Shown here piece by piece: positions 1-11,196 of a stretch of DNA of 64,000 nt; the first letter of the stretch is position 1, and each line of letters begins with the position of its first letter. Both the position numbers and the translations under genes were made by a program. The stretch comes from Thinopyrum elongatum (lineage: Eukaryota > Streptophyta > Magnoliopsida > Poales > Poaceae): NCBI GenBank assembly GCA_011799875.1, contig CM022298.1, positions 192,284,423-192,348,422 of the forward strand. The letters are read 5' to 3'. Below the pieces are notes generated by a model that worked only from the letters and a program-made list of their open reading frames with translations, was not told where the DNA came from and ran no database searches.

Positions 1-633
1 GTGAAGTTAAAATACAGTATATATAATGTAAATATAAAATGAATGAGTTTACAACAGTACCTAAAAGTGGTTATTTGCCTTATTATACTAATGGATTTCA
101 CGAGTTTTTTGTTGAGTTTTGTGTTGTGAAGTTTTCAAGTTTTGAGTGAAGTTTTGATGGGCTAAGGAATAAGGAGTGGCAAGATCCTAAGCTTGGGGAT
201 GCCCATGGCACCCCAAGGTAATATTCAAGGACAACCAAGCGTCTAAGCTTGGGGATTCCCCGGATGGCATCCCCTCTTTTGTCTACAATCCATCGGTAAA
301 TTACTTGAGGCTATATTTTTATTCACTACATGATATGTGTTTTCCTTGGAGAGTTGTGTATTATATGAGTCTTTGCTTTATTTGGTTTTTAGTTTAACAC
401 AATCATCCTTGCTGGACACACCTTTTTGAGAGGGACACACATTAATCGTGAATTTATTAGAATACTCTTTGAGCTTCACTTATATCTTTTGAGCTACGTA
501 GTTGCTCTAGTGCTTCACTTGTATTTTTTAGAGCACGGTGGTGGCTATATTTTAAGGAAATTGATGAACTCTCATGCTTCACTTATATTATTTTGAGAGT
601 CTTGTAAATAGTATGGAAATTTACTTTGGTTAT
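1..633. repeat. Gene-free repetitive sequence at the left edge
   Basis: No credible reading frame is present. Two copies of an AAGCTTGGGGAT motif lie near 188 and 245, each followed by a short GC-rich stretch. This motif resembles the polypurine tract of the Athila-type elements further right, so the segment is probably part of an older Gypsy element whose LTR end is at 634. Direct repeats built on 'tgcttcacttat' and 'gagctacgtag' style phrases occur at 470-600. The family cannot be named with confidence. Confidence 0.5.
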
Positions 634-1592
634 TGCTACTTCTTGAGCTTGCGTTGATTTTTCCCTTGAAGAGGAAAGGGTGATGCAACAAAGTAGATAT
701 AAGTATTTCCTTCGATTAAGAACCAAGGTATCAATCCAGTAGGAGGCACAAGAAAGTCTCCAATATGTGCACCTCCACAAACTAACAAACACTTGCACAC
801 AACGTGAAAAAGGGGTTGTCAATCCCTTCACGGTCATGAACAATAGTGAGATCTAATAGAGATAGGTATAAAAGATAAATAAAAAGGCAAACTAAAATAA
901 ATATAAATAAATTGCAGCAAGGTATTTTTGGGTTTTTTGGTTTATAGATCTGAATATATATGATGGAAAATAGACCCGGGGGCCATATGTTTCACTAGAG
1001 GCTTCTCTCTTGAAGAAAACATACGGTGGGTAAACAAATTACTGTTGAGCAATTGATAGAAAAGCCCATAACTATGAAGACATCTAAGGCGATGATCATG
1101 AATATAGGCATCACGCCTATGAAAAGTAGACCGAAATGATTTTGCATCTACTACTATTACTCCACACATCGACCGACTCCTGCCTGCATCTAGAGTATTA
1201 AGTTCATAAGAACAGAGCTACGCTTTAAGTAAGATGACATGATGTAGAGGGATAAACTCAAGCAGTATGACATAAACCCCATCCTTTTATCCTTGATGAC
1301 AACAATACAATACGTGCCTCGCTACCCCTTTTGTCACTGGGTGAGGACACCGCAAGATTGAACCCAAAACTAAGCACCTCTCCCATTGCAAGAAAAGCCT
1401 ATCTAGTTGGCCAAACCAAACCGATAGTTTGAAGAGAAATACAAAGATATCTTAATAATGCATAAAAGAGTTTAGAGAAGACTCAAATAAAATTCATAGA
1501 TAATTTGATCATAAATCCACAATTCATCGAATCTCAACAAACGCACCGCAAAAGAAGATTACATCAAATAGATCTCCAAGAACATCGAGGAG
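634..1592 (-). mobile_element. Old minus-strand LTR, left part (interrupted by element 1)
   Basis: Read on the minus strand this segment continues exactly into 11197-11777 once element 1 and one copy of its AGGAG duplication are removed. It is AT-rich, has no ORF, and its minus-strand end reads ...CTCAAGAAGTAGCA at 648-634. It looks like a Fatima-type Gypsy LTR of the Athila group; that name is recalled, not computed. The other end of the LTR is missing because the CACTA transposon at 11778 cuts it. Confidence 0.6.
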
Positions 1593-3003
1593 TGATACGT
1601 CTCCGTCGTATCTACTTTTCCTAACGCTTTTCCTCTTGTTTTGGACTCTAATTTGCATGATTTGAATGAAACTAACCCAGACTGGCGTTGTTTTCAGTAG
1701 AACTACCATGGTGTTGTTTTTGCGCAAAAATAAAAGTTCTTGGATTGGAACGAAACTTTTCGAGGAATTTTTATACAATAAAAGATAATTTCTGGAGTCA
1801 AGAACCATCAGAGGGGGGCACCTGGGTGGGCACAACCCACCAGGGCGCGCCCCCCTCCAGGCGCGCCCAGGTGGGTTGTCCCCACCTGGTGGCCCCGCAG
1901 AACTCAACCCTTACACTATAAAATCACATTTTCAGAGAAAAAATAGGGAAGGAAGAATTATCGCGTTTCACAAGACGGAACCACCGCCACCTCTTGTTCT
2001 TCATCGGGAGGCCAGATCTGGAGTCCGTTTGGGGCTCCGGAGAGGGGGATCTTCGATCTTCGTCATCACCAACCCTTCTCCATTGCCAATTCCATGATGC
2101 TCCCCACCGGGAGTGAGTAATTCCTTCGTAGGCTCGCTGGTCAGTGAGGAGTTGGATGAGATTCATCATGTAATCGAGTTAGTTTTGTTAGGGCTTGATC
2201 CCTAGTATCCATTATGTTCTGAGATTGATGTTGCTATGACTTTGCCATGCTTAATGCTTGTCACTTTGGGCCCGGGTGCCATGATTTCAGATTTGAACCG
2301 TTTATGTTATCACCATTATATCTATGTTCTAGATCTGATCTTGCAAGTTATAGTCACCTATTACGTGTTATGATCCGTAAACCCCAAAGTGACATAAGTC
2401 GGGATACTTTCCGGTGATGACTGTAATTTGAGGAGTTCATGCATTCACTATGCATTAATGCTTTGTTCCGGTTCTCTATTAAAAGGAGGCCTTAATATCC
2501 CTTAGTTTCCATATGGACCCCGCTGCCACGGGACGGTAGGACAAAAGATGTCATGCAAGTTCTTTCCATAAGCACGTATGACTATTTATGGAATACATGC
2601 CTACATTATATTTATGAACTGGAGCTAGTGCTGTATCGCCCTAGGTTATGACTGTTATATGATGAATATCATCCAACGAATTCACCGATCCAATGCCTAC
2701 GAATTTCTCTTATATTGTTCCTGCTAAGTTACTACTGCTACTGTTACTATTGCACTTGCTACAAAATCATTGCCATCACTGTTACCGTTACTATTGCTAT
2801 TGCTACTCCTATCAAAACTATCATACTACTTTGCTACTGATCACTTTGCTGCAGATAATTAATCTTTAGGTGTGGTTGAATTGACAACTCAGCTGCTAAT
2901 ACTAGCAAATATTCTTTGGCTCCCCTTGTGTCGAATCAATAAATTTGGGTTGAATACTCTACCCTCGAAAACTGTTGCGATCCCCTATACTTGTGGGTTA
3001 TCA
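1593..3003 (+). repeat. Element 1 5' LTR
   Basis: 1,411 bp, starting TGATACGTCTCC and ending TACTTGTGGGTTATCA. It contains a GC-rich palindrome at 1817-1894 and a TATA box (TATAAAAT, 1917-1924) about 25 bp downstream of it, so U3 ends and R begins soon after. It is 16 bp longer than the 3' copy: an extra segment between two GCGCGCCC repeats in the palindrome, consistent with slippage. At 2720-2830 lies a degenerate CTACTG/TTACTA triplet-rich tract present in both LTRs. Confidence 0.93.
1817..1924 (+). promoter_or_regulatory. Element 1 LTR palindrome and TATA box
   Basis: GGTGGGCACAACCCACC-type inverted repeats (1817-1894) can fold into strong hairpins. They are followed at 1917-1924 by TATAAAAT. 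The matching 3' LTR copy has its TATA at 10105-10112. This is the probable Pol II core promoter of the element. The role of the palindrome is not known to me. Confidence 0.7.
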
Positions 3004-3014
3004 AGACCTTTTTC

Positions 3015-3032
3015 TGGCACTGTTGCCGGGGA
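3015..3032 (+). promoter_or_regulatory. Element 1 primer-binding site
   Basis: TGGCACTGTTGCCGGGGA lies 11 bp after the LTR. It matches, apart from one or two bases, the site TGGCGCCGTTGCCGGGGA typical of Athila-type elements, usually assigned to the 3' end of tRNA-Asp. The tRNA assignment is recalled and was not checked. Confidence 0.8.
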
Positions 3033-3081
3033 GCATAGCTATATTTGTTGAGTCACTTGGGATTATTATCAAATTATCACT

Positions 3082-4146
3082 ATGAAGAATCTGAAGGATG
3101 CTAAGACTAAGATTTTTCCCTCCAAGACGAGGGGAGGTAAGGAATTGCCATCTAGCTCTGCACTTGATTCACCTTCTGTTATAAGTAGACTTGCAACACC
3201 ACCACATGCTATTAATCCTGATATGTCGCAAGTTATTGATGATGCTACTTCTGCTATGAATGATATTCATGAGGATGCTAGTACCTTGCTTGTTGATAAT
3301 GTGCCACTAGGTGAATTTCTTGATGAACAACTTGCTAGAACTAAAGCTTTTGAGAATGCTGAAACTGGTGAAATTGTTGAAACTGATGAAGAGCTTGAAA
3401 CTGAAAGTCTCGAAACACCTATTAGACCTAGTTCTCCTAGATATGAATTGCCAAAGGTACCGGAAGGTTATGTTATGGATGAGGAGACAACTAGAGACTT
3501 TCTTGCTTGCAATGATAGGGATGATCTTAAGAAATTATTATGCAAACTGAAAGAAAAATCTTTGAATGCTAGAATGAAATGTGATCCTAAGTTTGCTACT
3601 TCACCTATCTTTGTTGATGATAAGGATTATGAATTCTCTGTCGACCCAGAGTTAATTACTTTGGTTGAATCTGATCCTTTCCATTGTTATGAAACTGAAA
3701 CTGTTGTGGCACACCTTACTAAGCTGAATGACATAGCCACCCTTTTTGCTCATGATGAGAAAATCCGTTACTATTATATTCTCAAATTATTTCCATTCTC
3801 ATTAAAGGGTGATGCTAAGACTTGGTATAATACTCTTGCTCCTGGTTGTGTGCGTAGTTCCCAGGATATGATTTACTACTTCTCTGAAATATATTTTCCT
3901 GCTCATAAGAAACAAGCTGCCTTACACGAAATATTTAACTTCATGCAAATTAGAGAAGAGAGTCTCCCACAAGCTTGGGGGAGGCTTCTCCAATTGCTTA
4001 ATGCTTTGCCTGATCATCCTCTTAAGAAAAATGAAATACTTGATATTTTCTACAATGGACTAACCGATGCTTCTAGGGATTTCCTAGATAGTTGTGCTGG
4101 TTGTGTTTTCAGGGAAAGAACTGTTGAACAAGCTGAGAACTATTGA
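3082..4146 (+). pseudogene. Element 1 gag, N-terminal part
   Basis: 354 codons from an ATG 79 bp after the LTR. The first 200 residues are acidic and low in complexity. Residues 210-345 carry the retrotransposon gag core, recognisable by LKGDAKTWYNTL and then QAWGRLLQLLNALP, with FYNGLTDASRDFLDSCAG after it. The frame closes at TGA 4144-4146, and homologous sequence continues at once one frame back (4143 onward), so a single-base indel has split the gene. No heptanucleotide slippery site is seen there, which argues against programmed frameshifting. Gag proteins form the virus-like particle that packages the element RNA. Confidence 0.85.
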
Positions 4147-5264
4147 ATAACATATTGAAAAATTATGATGATTGGACTCTTCCTGAACCACCGCTTAAAC
4201 CTACTCCAAAGAAGAGGGGTATTTTATATCTCAGTCCTGAAGATATGCAAGAGGCAAAGAAATCTATGAAGGAAAAAGGTATTAAAGCTAAGGATGTCAA
4301 AAATTTACCTCCTATTGAAGAAATACATGGGCTTGATACACCACCACCACCTAAGGTGGTAGAGGTAAATTCTTTAATGAAATTCAATGACAATGACAAT
4401 CCTTACAATATGCATCCTAGTCAATGCCTTTATGAGTTTGATAACTACATTAGAAAGCAAGATCACTTCAATGCAAATGTTATGAAACAATTGAAATACA
4501 ATTCCAATATGATTGCCCGCTTGAGTGACTTGTTATTTAGGACTACCAATGATGTTAGAGGTGTAGGAAAACATGCCTCTATGGTTCAAACTCAATTAGA
4601 ACAAGTTGCTAAATCTCAAAGAGAATTGCTTGATGAAATGAACAATAATATCAATGATCATGCTGTTAGCGTAATGACTAGAGGAGGTAGAATGATTCAG
4701 GAACCACTTTATCCTGAGGGACACCCTAAAAGAATTGAACAAGACTCTCAAAGATTTAACACTGATGCACCTAATTCTTCTAAAAATAAAAAGAAAAAGA
4801 AAAATGATAGGACTTTGCATACCTCTAGTGAACCTGAAATAGAAAAGCCTCCTGATAATGATAATGATGTTTCTATTTATGATACTGAAACTCAATCTGG
4901 TAATGAACACTCACCTTTTGATAATGAAAAAGATAATGATGAGGTTCATGAAGACACTCAAACAAATAACAAAGAACCAGACAATGATGTTGAAATAGAA
5001 CCAGCAGTTGATCTTGATAACCCACAACCCAAGAATAAAAGATATGATAAAAGGGACTTTGTTGCTAGAAAACATGGTAAGGAAAGAGAACCATGGGTTC
5101 AAAAACCTATGCCCTTTCCACCTAAATCAACTAAGAAGAAGGATGATGAAGAATTTGAACGCTTTGCTGAAATGATTAGGCTAGTCTTTTTGCGTACCCG
5201 CTTGACTGATATCTTAAAAATGGCCCCTTATGCAAAGTACATGAAAGACATCATCACCAATTAG
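4143..5264 (+). pseudogene. Element 1 gag, C-terminal part
   Basis: 373 codons, open from the frameshift and without its own ATG, starting NILKNYDDWTLPEPP. The middle is predicted helical (QTQLEQVAKSQRELLDEMNN). A very acidic, Asn/Asp-rich region with a lysine run (KNKKKKKND) follows, and the end reads DILKMAPYAKYMKDI, a segment that precedes protease in Athila-type polyproteins. No CCHC zinc knuckle is present, which is normal for this group. An in-frame TAG (5262-5264) separates it from the protease. The sequence resumes in the same frame after the stop, so the stop is a lesion and not a gene border. Confidence 0.8.
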
Positions 5265-5294
5265 AGAAAAATACCGGAAGCTGAAATCTCCACC

Positions 5295-5876
5295 ATGCTT
5301 GCTAATTATTCTTTTAAGTATGGAGTACCTAAAAAACTTGGAGATCCGGGAATACCAACTATACCTTGCTCCATCAAAAGAAACTATGTGAAAACTGCTT
5401 TATGTGATTTAGGAGCTGGTGTTAGTGTTATGCCTTTCTCTTTATATAAAAGACTTGATTTGAATAAACTCACACCTACCGAAATATCTCTGCAAATGGC
5501 TGACAAATCAACTGCCATACCTATCGGTATTTGTGAGGATGTGCCCATTGTTGTTGCAAACGTTACTATCTTAACTGACTCTGTTATACTTGAGATGCCC
5601 GAGGACGACAACATGTCGATTATCCTTGGTAGGCCCTTCTTGAATACTGCAGGGGCTATTATTGATTGCAATAAAAGCAAGGTCACATTTCATATCAATG
5701 GTAATGAGCATACGGTGCACTTTCCGAAGAAACAATTCCAAGTGAATGGTATTAATGTTATTGAAAAATCTTTGACATTCACTATTGGAAGTTTTCAAAT
5801 ACCTCTACCTACTGCCAAAGAGAAATATGAAATGCTTATTGTTGGGGACATTCATATCCCCGTTGAGGTAACTTAG
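5295..5876 (+). CDS. Element 1 aspartic protease (retropepsin)
   Basis: 193 codons in the same frame as the gag C-terminal part. The catalytic motif is LCDLGAGVSVMPF at about residues 37-49, equivalent to the D-T/S-G of retropepsins with DLG as is usual in Athila-type elements. The flap and second conserved segment ends in IILGRPFLNTAGA (about residues 109-121). It would cut the Gag polyprotein. The frame stops at 5874-5876 after VGDIHIPVEVT, and no RT follows: this is where the autonomous relatives continue into RT. The abrupt stop is the feature that makes the element non-autonomous. Confidence 0.85.
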   Translation: MLANYSFKYGVPKKLGDPGIPTIPCSIKRNYVKTALCDLGAGVSVMPFSLYKRLDLNKLTPTEISLQMADKSTAIPIGICEDVPIVVANVTILTDSVILEMPEDDNMSIILGRPFLNTAGAIIDCNKSKVTFHINGNEHTVHFPKKQFQVNGINVIEKSLTFTIGSFQIPLPTAKEKYEMLIVGDIHIPVEVT

Positions 5877-6096
5877 TGTTTTATGAAAGTTCTTCGGTTT
5901 CATGCTAATTGAAAGTGGTTGTTAATAAGACTTGATCAACCTTATTAATGGATCATTTTTTAGAGGTATGAAGTTGATGAATTCAGTGGGCACTACCTTC
6001 TGTCCTTACCTTTTATTTTCTGTTTTTCTTAGTTAAATAAAATAAAATGCCATGTTTTGACTGTTTTCTAAATTTTTCGTGCAATAAAGAAATGAC

Positions 6097-6268
6097 CCAA
6101 AAATAAAAGTTCTCAGAATGCTCTGAAAATTTAATACGATTTTTTTTCTGAATATTTCTAATTTTTTTATGCAAATAACATCAGAGGGGGGTGCACCAGG
6201 TGGGCACAACCCACCTGGGCGCACCAGCACCCCCAGGCACGCCCTGGTGGGTTGTGGTCCCCACGTGG
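6097..6268 (+). promoter_or_regulatory. Internal U3-like copy with palindrome, upstream of the 3' ORF (element 1)
   Basis: This internal segment repeats the order of the LTR segment 1725-1894: an AAAATAAAAGTTCT phrase, a diverged AT-rich stretch, CATCAGAGGGGGG, then the CACCAGGTGGGCACAACCC palindrome and its inverted arm ending in GGTGGGTTGTGG. The 3' ORF starts 400 bp downstream. No clear TATA box is seen, but a CT-rich leader follows (6320-6370). It may be an internal promoter. The rest of 5877-6668 holds no gene. Confidence 0.6.
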
Positions 6269-6668
6269 GCCCGCTTACTTATCTCTTTAGCCCATGTCAC
6301 CACCTACCTCCAGAAAAAAAATCACCATTGCTCTCTCTCTCTCTTGTGTTCTTGCTCTCAAACCCGCGGATTTCGATCTCTTTGCTCAAAGCTCCATTTC
6401 TAAAACTGTTTCGGGGGATTGTTGCTTGGTATGTGACTCCTCCATTGGTCCAATTAGTTTTTGCTTTAGTGGTTTATATTTTGAATAATTAGTTACTCTT
6501 TGTGCTGCTGTAGATGAGCTTGCATGTTGAATTCTTAGAGTTCTAAGTAGTTTGAATGCTTGATATGGCCTCTATGCATCCTATGAGTAGTTACTATCAA
6601 TCTTGTGAAGTTTTATTGAGAACAATTTTGTGGACTAAAAATTTCAGAATTTTGTTCGTAGGAAAAAG

Positions 6669-7688
6669 ATGAGTATCTTTAGGAAGTTTGCTTCCAAGAA
6701 GAACTCCAAGGGAGTTATTGGGGAGTCGTTAGACAATGACCTCCACACCCGGAGAATGGCGGAGGTACGGCCATGCGAATGGCCGCACAACCCATTCATG
6801 GATGGAGCTGGAATCCGTCAAGAGTTTGCACAATATGCTGCTAATGCCGGCCTCACCGACTTCATCGCAGCTGAGTGTGAACAATATCATCTCCTCACAA
6901 ATTCCTTTGTGCAAAGTTTTCATTTCATAAGTAGGAATAATCCTCCTGAGGTGTAGTTTAATCTATATGATGAAACCCGTCAGATATCACTCACTGAATT
7001 TTGTGACATATGCTTGATCCTTTATGACGGGGATTTAATAGAGCCTAGGCCCACAGAGTTTGATGGTTTTTACCTCACTCTGACAGTGGGGGATGAGAGT
7101 GGGGTGTCAGGTGTTACCGCCACTAGCTTACATTTTCCTGACGTGGATTATTTTGCTCTATTCATTGCGAAGTGTTTGTTTGCTAGAGAGAAGGTAGGTG
7201 CACTCAGTGACCCAGACTTCGCTGTCTTACGCCGTGCACTTTACGGCGACAACACTTATAGCTTGGGAGCTATTGTGGCACATCGCCTCCACATTAACAG
7301 ATCCAAGGGTAAAATACATGGTGGTATTTATGCTACTCGCTTGGCAAGTCACTTTAACATTCAGATACGCCAGCATGATTATCCTTTGCCCAAGGTTTAC
7401 CTAGATCACCAGGCTATGGCACATCACCACTTTATTGATTGTGAGAACACCACTATGGATGTTCCTTATAACTTGGTCTTTAGTGAGATTAGCCGTGATG
7501 TTATTCCATTGCCTACACCTGCTTTGTTTGATCCTATTGCCAGGGGCGGATACAGGATCATGCCTGAGGACATTGTCACCTACCGGAACAACCTAGCTGC
7601 AGCACAGGAGGAGCCTCAAGAGTGGGACCCTCAGGTGCCCGCTCCCCAGCACTTCAACGTGGGGCCTGATGGCTTTTTCGAGTGGTGA
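6669..7688 (+). pseudogene. Element 1 3' ORF (position of Athila env-like ORF), one internal stop
   Basis: A 340-codon frame beginning ATG (6669) and ending TGA (7686-7688), interrupted by one in-frame TAG at 6954-6956 after NNPPEV. The protein has no transmembrane segment, signal peptide or zinc finger that I can see and shows no envelope features. Recognisable stretches are RKFASKKNSKGV near the start and DPIARGGYRIMPEDIVTYRNNLAAAQEEPQEWDPQ near the end. It occupies the place where Athila-type elements carry an extra ORF of unknown function. Its preceding U3-like block suggests separate transcription. Confidence 0.7.
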
Positions 7689-9796
7689 TTACCAAGTTAG
7701 GCCAAAAGCCTAAGCTTGGGGGAGTACGTATTTCCACCGACATTACATTCATGTTCACACATTTCATTCCAGTTGTCGGTGTCTACACTTTTTCATTGTA
7801 TTATCCATGTTAGATTTATTTTCTCACTTTCTTCTTGTGTGTTTTAAAAAAAACTTTGAGAAAATCCAAAAAATTGTTGTTTGCTTCTTTTCGGTTTTTC
7901 TTTCTAGTTTAATTAGTTGTAGTATTAAAAGAAAACCCAAAAAGATTTCCTTGTTTTTTTGCTTGTTGGGAGCTTTCCCGTGTAAATAGTTTTTCTCGTT
8001 TTTGTTTTCCCCTTTTATTTGCTTGTTCAAGAAAACCCAAAAACTCTAAAAATATTTCAGTGTGTTTCTTTGAATTTCTTTTCTGTTTATTGAGTCACAC
8101 CGAGGAGAAGGCCACGATGAAAATGTTGAGTGGCTCTCATATGTATTATTATTGATCTAACAAAGGGCCCATATTACCTTGTCTTATCCTTTGAATAATT
8201 TTTTTTGCAGATTCCAGCTTAGTCCACTGCACTCTTGCACTATTATTATTTTCATATCGTTCGGTCGTGCAAGTGAAAGGCAATAATGATGATATTTGAT
8301 GAACTGGCTGTGGCAGAGAGAAACGGACTTGTTCTATTTTTGTAAATATGTTTAACCTAGTATCCATGATTCAGCCTATTATGATCAAACATGTTTGCAA
8401 TGACAATTAGAGATTATAGTTTCTCATGCCATGCTTAAGTAGCTAGGAGTGGATAATGATTTATCTTGGATGTCAACATTGCCTTAAAATGATTGTGATG
8501 TAGTATGATGATATGGTATCCTCTTCTGAATGTTTGAGTGGCTTGACTTGGCACATGTTCATGCATGTAGTTGAATCAAAACCAACATAGCCTCTATGAT
8601 ATTTATGTTCATGGTGTTCATATCCTACTCATGCTAGTATCCAATGTTACTTATGCATAACGCATGTTCATGACCGTCTTCACTCTCTAGCTGGCCGCTT
8701 CTCAACCTAATTGCTAGCCTTCGCCTGCACTAAGTGGGAATTCTGCTTGTGCATCAAAAATCCTGAAACCCAAGTTATTCCAGATGAGTCCACCATACCT
8801 ACCTATATGCGGTATTACCCTGCCGTCCTAAGTAAATTTGCATGTGCCACCTCTAAAAACTTCAAATAAATATCCTCTTTTTTGTGTGCCTGGATTGTTC
8901 ATAGAGCGACAGGAGGTAGTCAGTATCTTCCATGCTAAGCGGGTTATTCTCATGACGAGTGTTGATTCATTCGTACTTGCACGAGAGGGGCGGTAATAGG
9001 GATTCCCAGTCCCGAATTCAAATTTGCAAATAATTAAACAAAACTCCCCCAGGACTGTTGTTGGTATGGACGGTACCCGTTGTTTCGGACCAGCCGTGGA
9101 GTGTGATTGTTGGTGGAGGGGGAGTAAACCTTTACTTTTATCACTTGGGAACCGCCACTAATGTGTTTAGCATGGAAGATACTGATAACTAATGGTCGCG
9201 AAGTAAACAAGAAGGGTGCATTTCTCAAAATTTCATTTACCTCTGTTTTAAAAAACTTGAGCACTGGCACCGCTGCAAATCACTGCTTCCCTCTGCGAAG
9301 GGACTATCTATTTACTTTTATGTTGTGTCATCACCTTCTCAAATAAGCACCAGAACCTGAGAGCACTATTGTCATCCTCATGCGTTGTGTGTAGCTAATG
9401 TTGGGTGCATCATGACTGGATCTTCTCTACCATGAATTACAATGTTTAGTTGCTGCTTGAACTTTGGAGGTGCTCTGCATTTATGTTTTGCGGTCTCAGA
9501 AAGGGCTAGCGAGATACCACTATTGTCATATTATATCATGGTTGTTTTGACAAAGTGTTGTCATTTGAGATATCTTATTATTGCTCGCTAGTTGATTATG
9601 CCATTGATATGAGTTAATATAATTTTTAAGGGTTATTGTCGACATGGTTAGTCATGATCTTGGCTGAAAACTTGGGTGCTACTTAAGCTTATTTATGTAA
9701 ACAAGACCAAAAGAGTTCGTAAAAGTTTTTCTTTTCCATTTTCAGTTTACCAACTAAATTGCTTGAGGACAAGCAAAGGTTTAAGCTTGGGGGAGT
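7689..9796 (+). other. Element 1 non-coding 3' region
   Basis: 2.1 kb with no credible gene. It contains an AAGCTTGGGGGAG motif right after the 3' ORF (7712-7724), two blocks conserved with the 3' region of element 2 (8711-8806 and 9281-9325) and the true polypurine tract at its end. Confidence 0.75.
9783..9795 (+). promoter_or_regulatory. Element 1 polypurine tract
   Basis: AAGCTTGGGGGAG lies one base upstream of the TG that opens the 3' LTR (9797), the position expected for the plus-strand primer of reverse transcription. Confidence 0.8.
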
Positions 9797-11191
9797 TGAT
9801 ACATCTCCGTCGTATCTACTTTTCCTAACGCTTTTCCTCTTGTTTTGAACTCTAATTTGCATGATTGGAATGAAACTAACCCGGACTGACGCTGTTTTTA
9901 GCAGAACTACCATGGTGTTGTTTTTGTGCAGAAATAAAAGTTCTCGGATTGGAACAAAACTTTGCGAGGAATTTTTATACAATAAAAGATAATTTCTGGA
10001 GCCAAGAACCACTGGAGGGGGGCACCTGGGTGGGCATAACCCACCAGGGCGCGCCCAGGTGGGTTGTCCCCACCTGGTGGCCCCGCAGACCTCAACCCTG
10101 ACACTATAAAATCACATTTTTGGAGAAAAAATAGGGAAGGAAGAATTATCGCGTTTCACGAGATGGAACCGCCGCCACCTCCTGTTCTTCATCGGGAGGC
10201 CAGATCTAGAGTCCGTTTGGGGCTCCGGAGAGGGGGATCTTCGATCTTTGTCATCACCAACCCTTCTCCATCGCCAATTCCATGATGCTCCCCACCGGGA
10301 GTGAGTAATTCCTTCATAGGCTCGCTGGCCGGTGAGGAGTTGGATGAGATTCATCATGTAATCGAGTTAGTTTTGTTAGGGCTTGATCCCTAGTATCCAT
10401 TATGTTCTAAGATTGATGTTGCTATGACTTTGCCATGCTTAATGCTTGTCACTTTGGGCCTGGGTGCCATGATTTCAGATCTGAACCGTTTATGTTATCA
10501 CCATTATATCTATGTTCTAGATCCGATCTTGCAAGTTATAATCACCTATTACGTGTTATGATCCGTAAACCCCGGAGTGGCAGAAGTCGGGATACTTTCC
10601 GGTGATGACCGTAATTTGAGGAGTTCATGTATTCACTATGTGTTAATGCTTTGTTCCGGTTCTCTATTAAAAGGAGGCCATAATATCCCTTAGTTTCCAT
10701 ATGGACCCCGCTGCCACGGGAGGGTAGGACAAAAGATGTCATGCAAGTTCTTTCCATAAGCACGTATGACTATTTATGGAATACATGCCTACATTATATT
10801 TATGAGCTGGAGCTAGTGCCGTATCGTCCTAGGTTATGACTGTTATATGATGAATATCATCCAACGAATTCACCGATCCAATGCCTACGAATTTCTCTTA
10901 TATTGTTCCTACTAAGTTACTACTGCTACTGTTACTATTGCACTTGCTACAAAATCATTGCTATCACTGTTATCGTTACTATTGCTGTTGCTACTACTAT
11001 CAAAACTATCATACTACTTTGCTACTGATCACTTTGCTGCAGATAATTAATCTCCAGGTGTGGTTGAATTGACAACTCTGCTGCTAATACTTGCAAATAT
11101 TCTTTGGCTCCCCTCTTGTCGAATCAATAAATTTGGGTTGAATACTCTACGCTCGAAAACTGTTGCGATCCCCTATACTTGTGGGTTATCA
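9797..11191 (+). repeat. Element 1 3' LTR
   Basis: 1,395 bp, TGATACATCTCC to GGGTTATCA, followed by the AGGAG duplication. It differs from the 5' LTR by scattered, mainly transition changes and lacks the 16-bp extra segment in the palindrome. Confidence 0.93.
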
Positions 11192-11196
11192 AGGAG

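Larger units (their letters stand above)
1593..11191 (+). mobile_element. Element 1: non-autonomous Athila-type Gypsy LTR retrotransposon (Sabrina-like)
   Basis: A complete element of 9.6 kb with LTRs at 1593-3003 and 9797-11191, both TG...CA, flanked by the 5-bp target duplication AGGAG (1588-1592 and 11192-11196). Order: LTR, primer-binding site, gag, protease, an untranslated stretch holding a U3-like copy, a 3' ORF, a 2.1-kb non-coding tail, polypurine tract, LTR. No reverse transcriptase, RNase H or integrase motif is found in any frame between 5876 and 9797, so it must move with enzymes supplied by another element. LTR divergence is about 3 percent by eye, mostly transitions. The element sits inside an older minus-strand LTR. 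Confidence 0.93.

Noticed and set aside
4130..4160. Programmed frameshift between the two gag parts of element 1
   Set aside because: No X-XXY-YYZ slippery heptamer or following hairpin is visible, and the same copy has other lesions, so a random indel is simpler.
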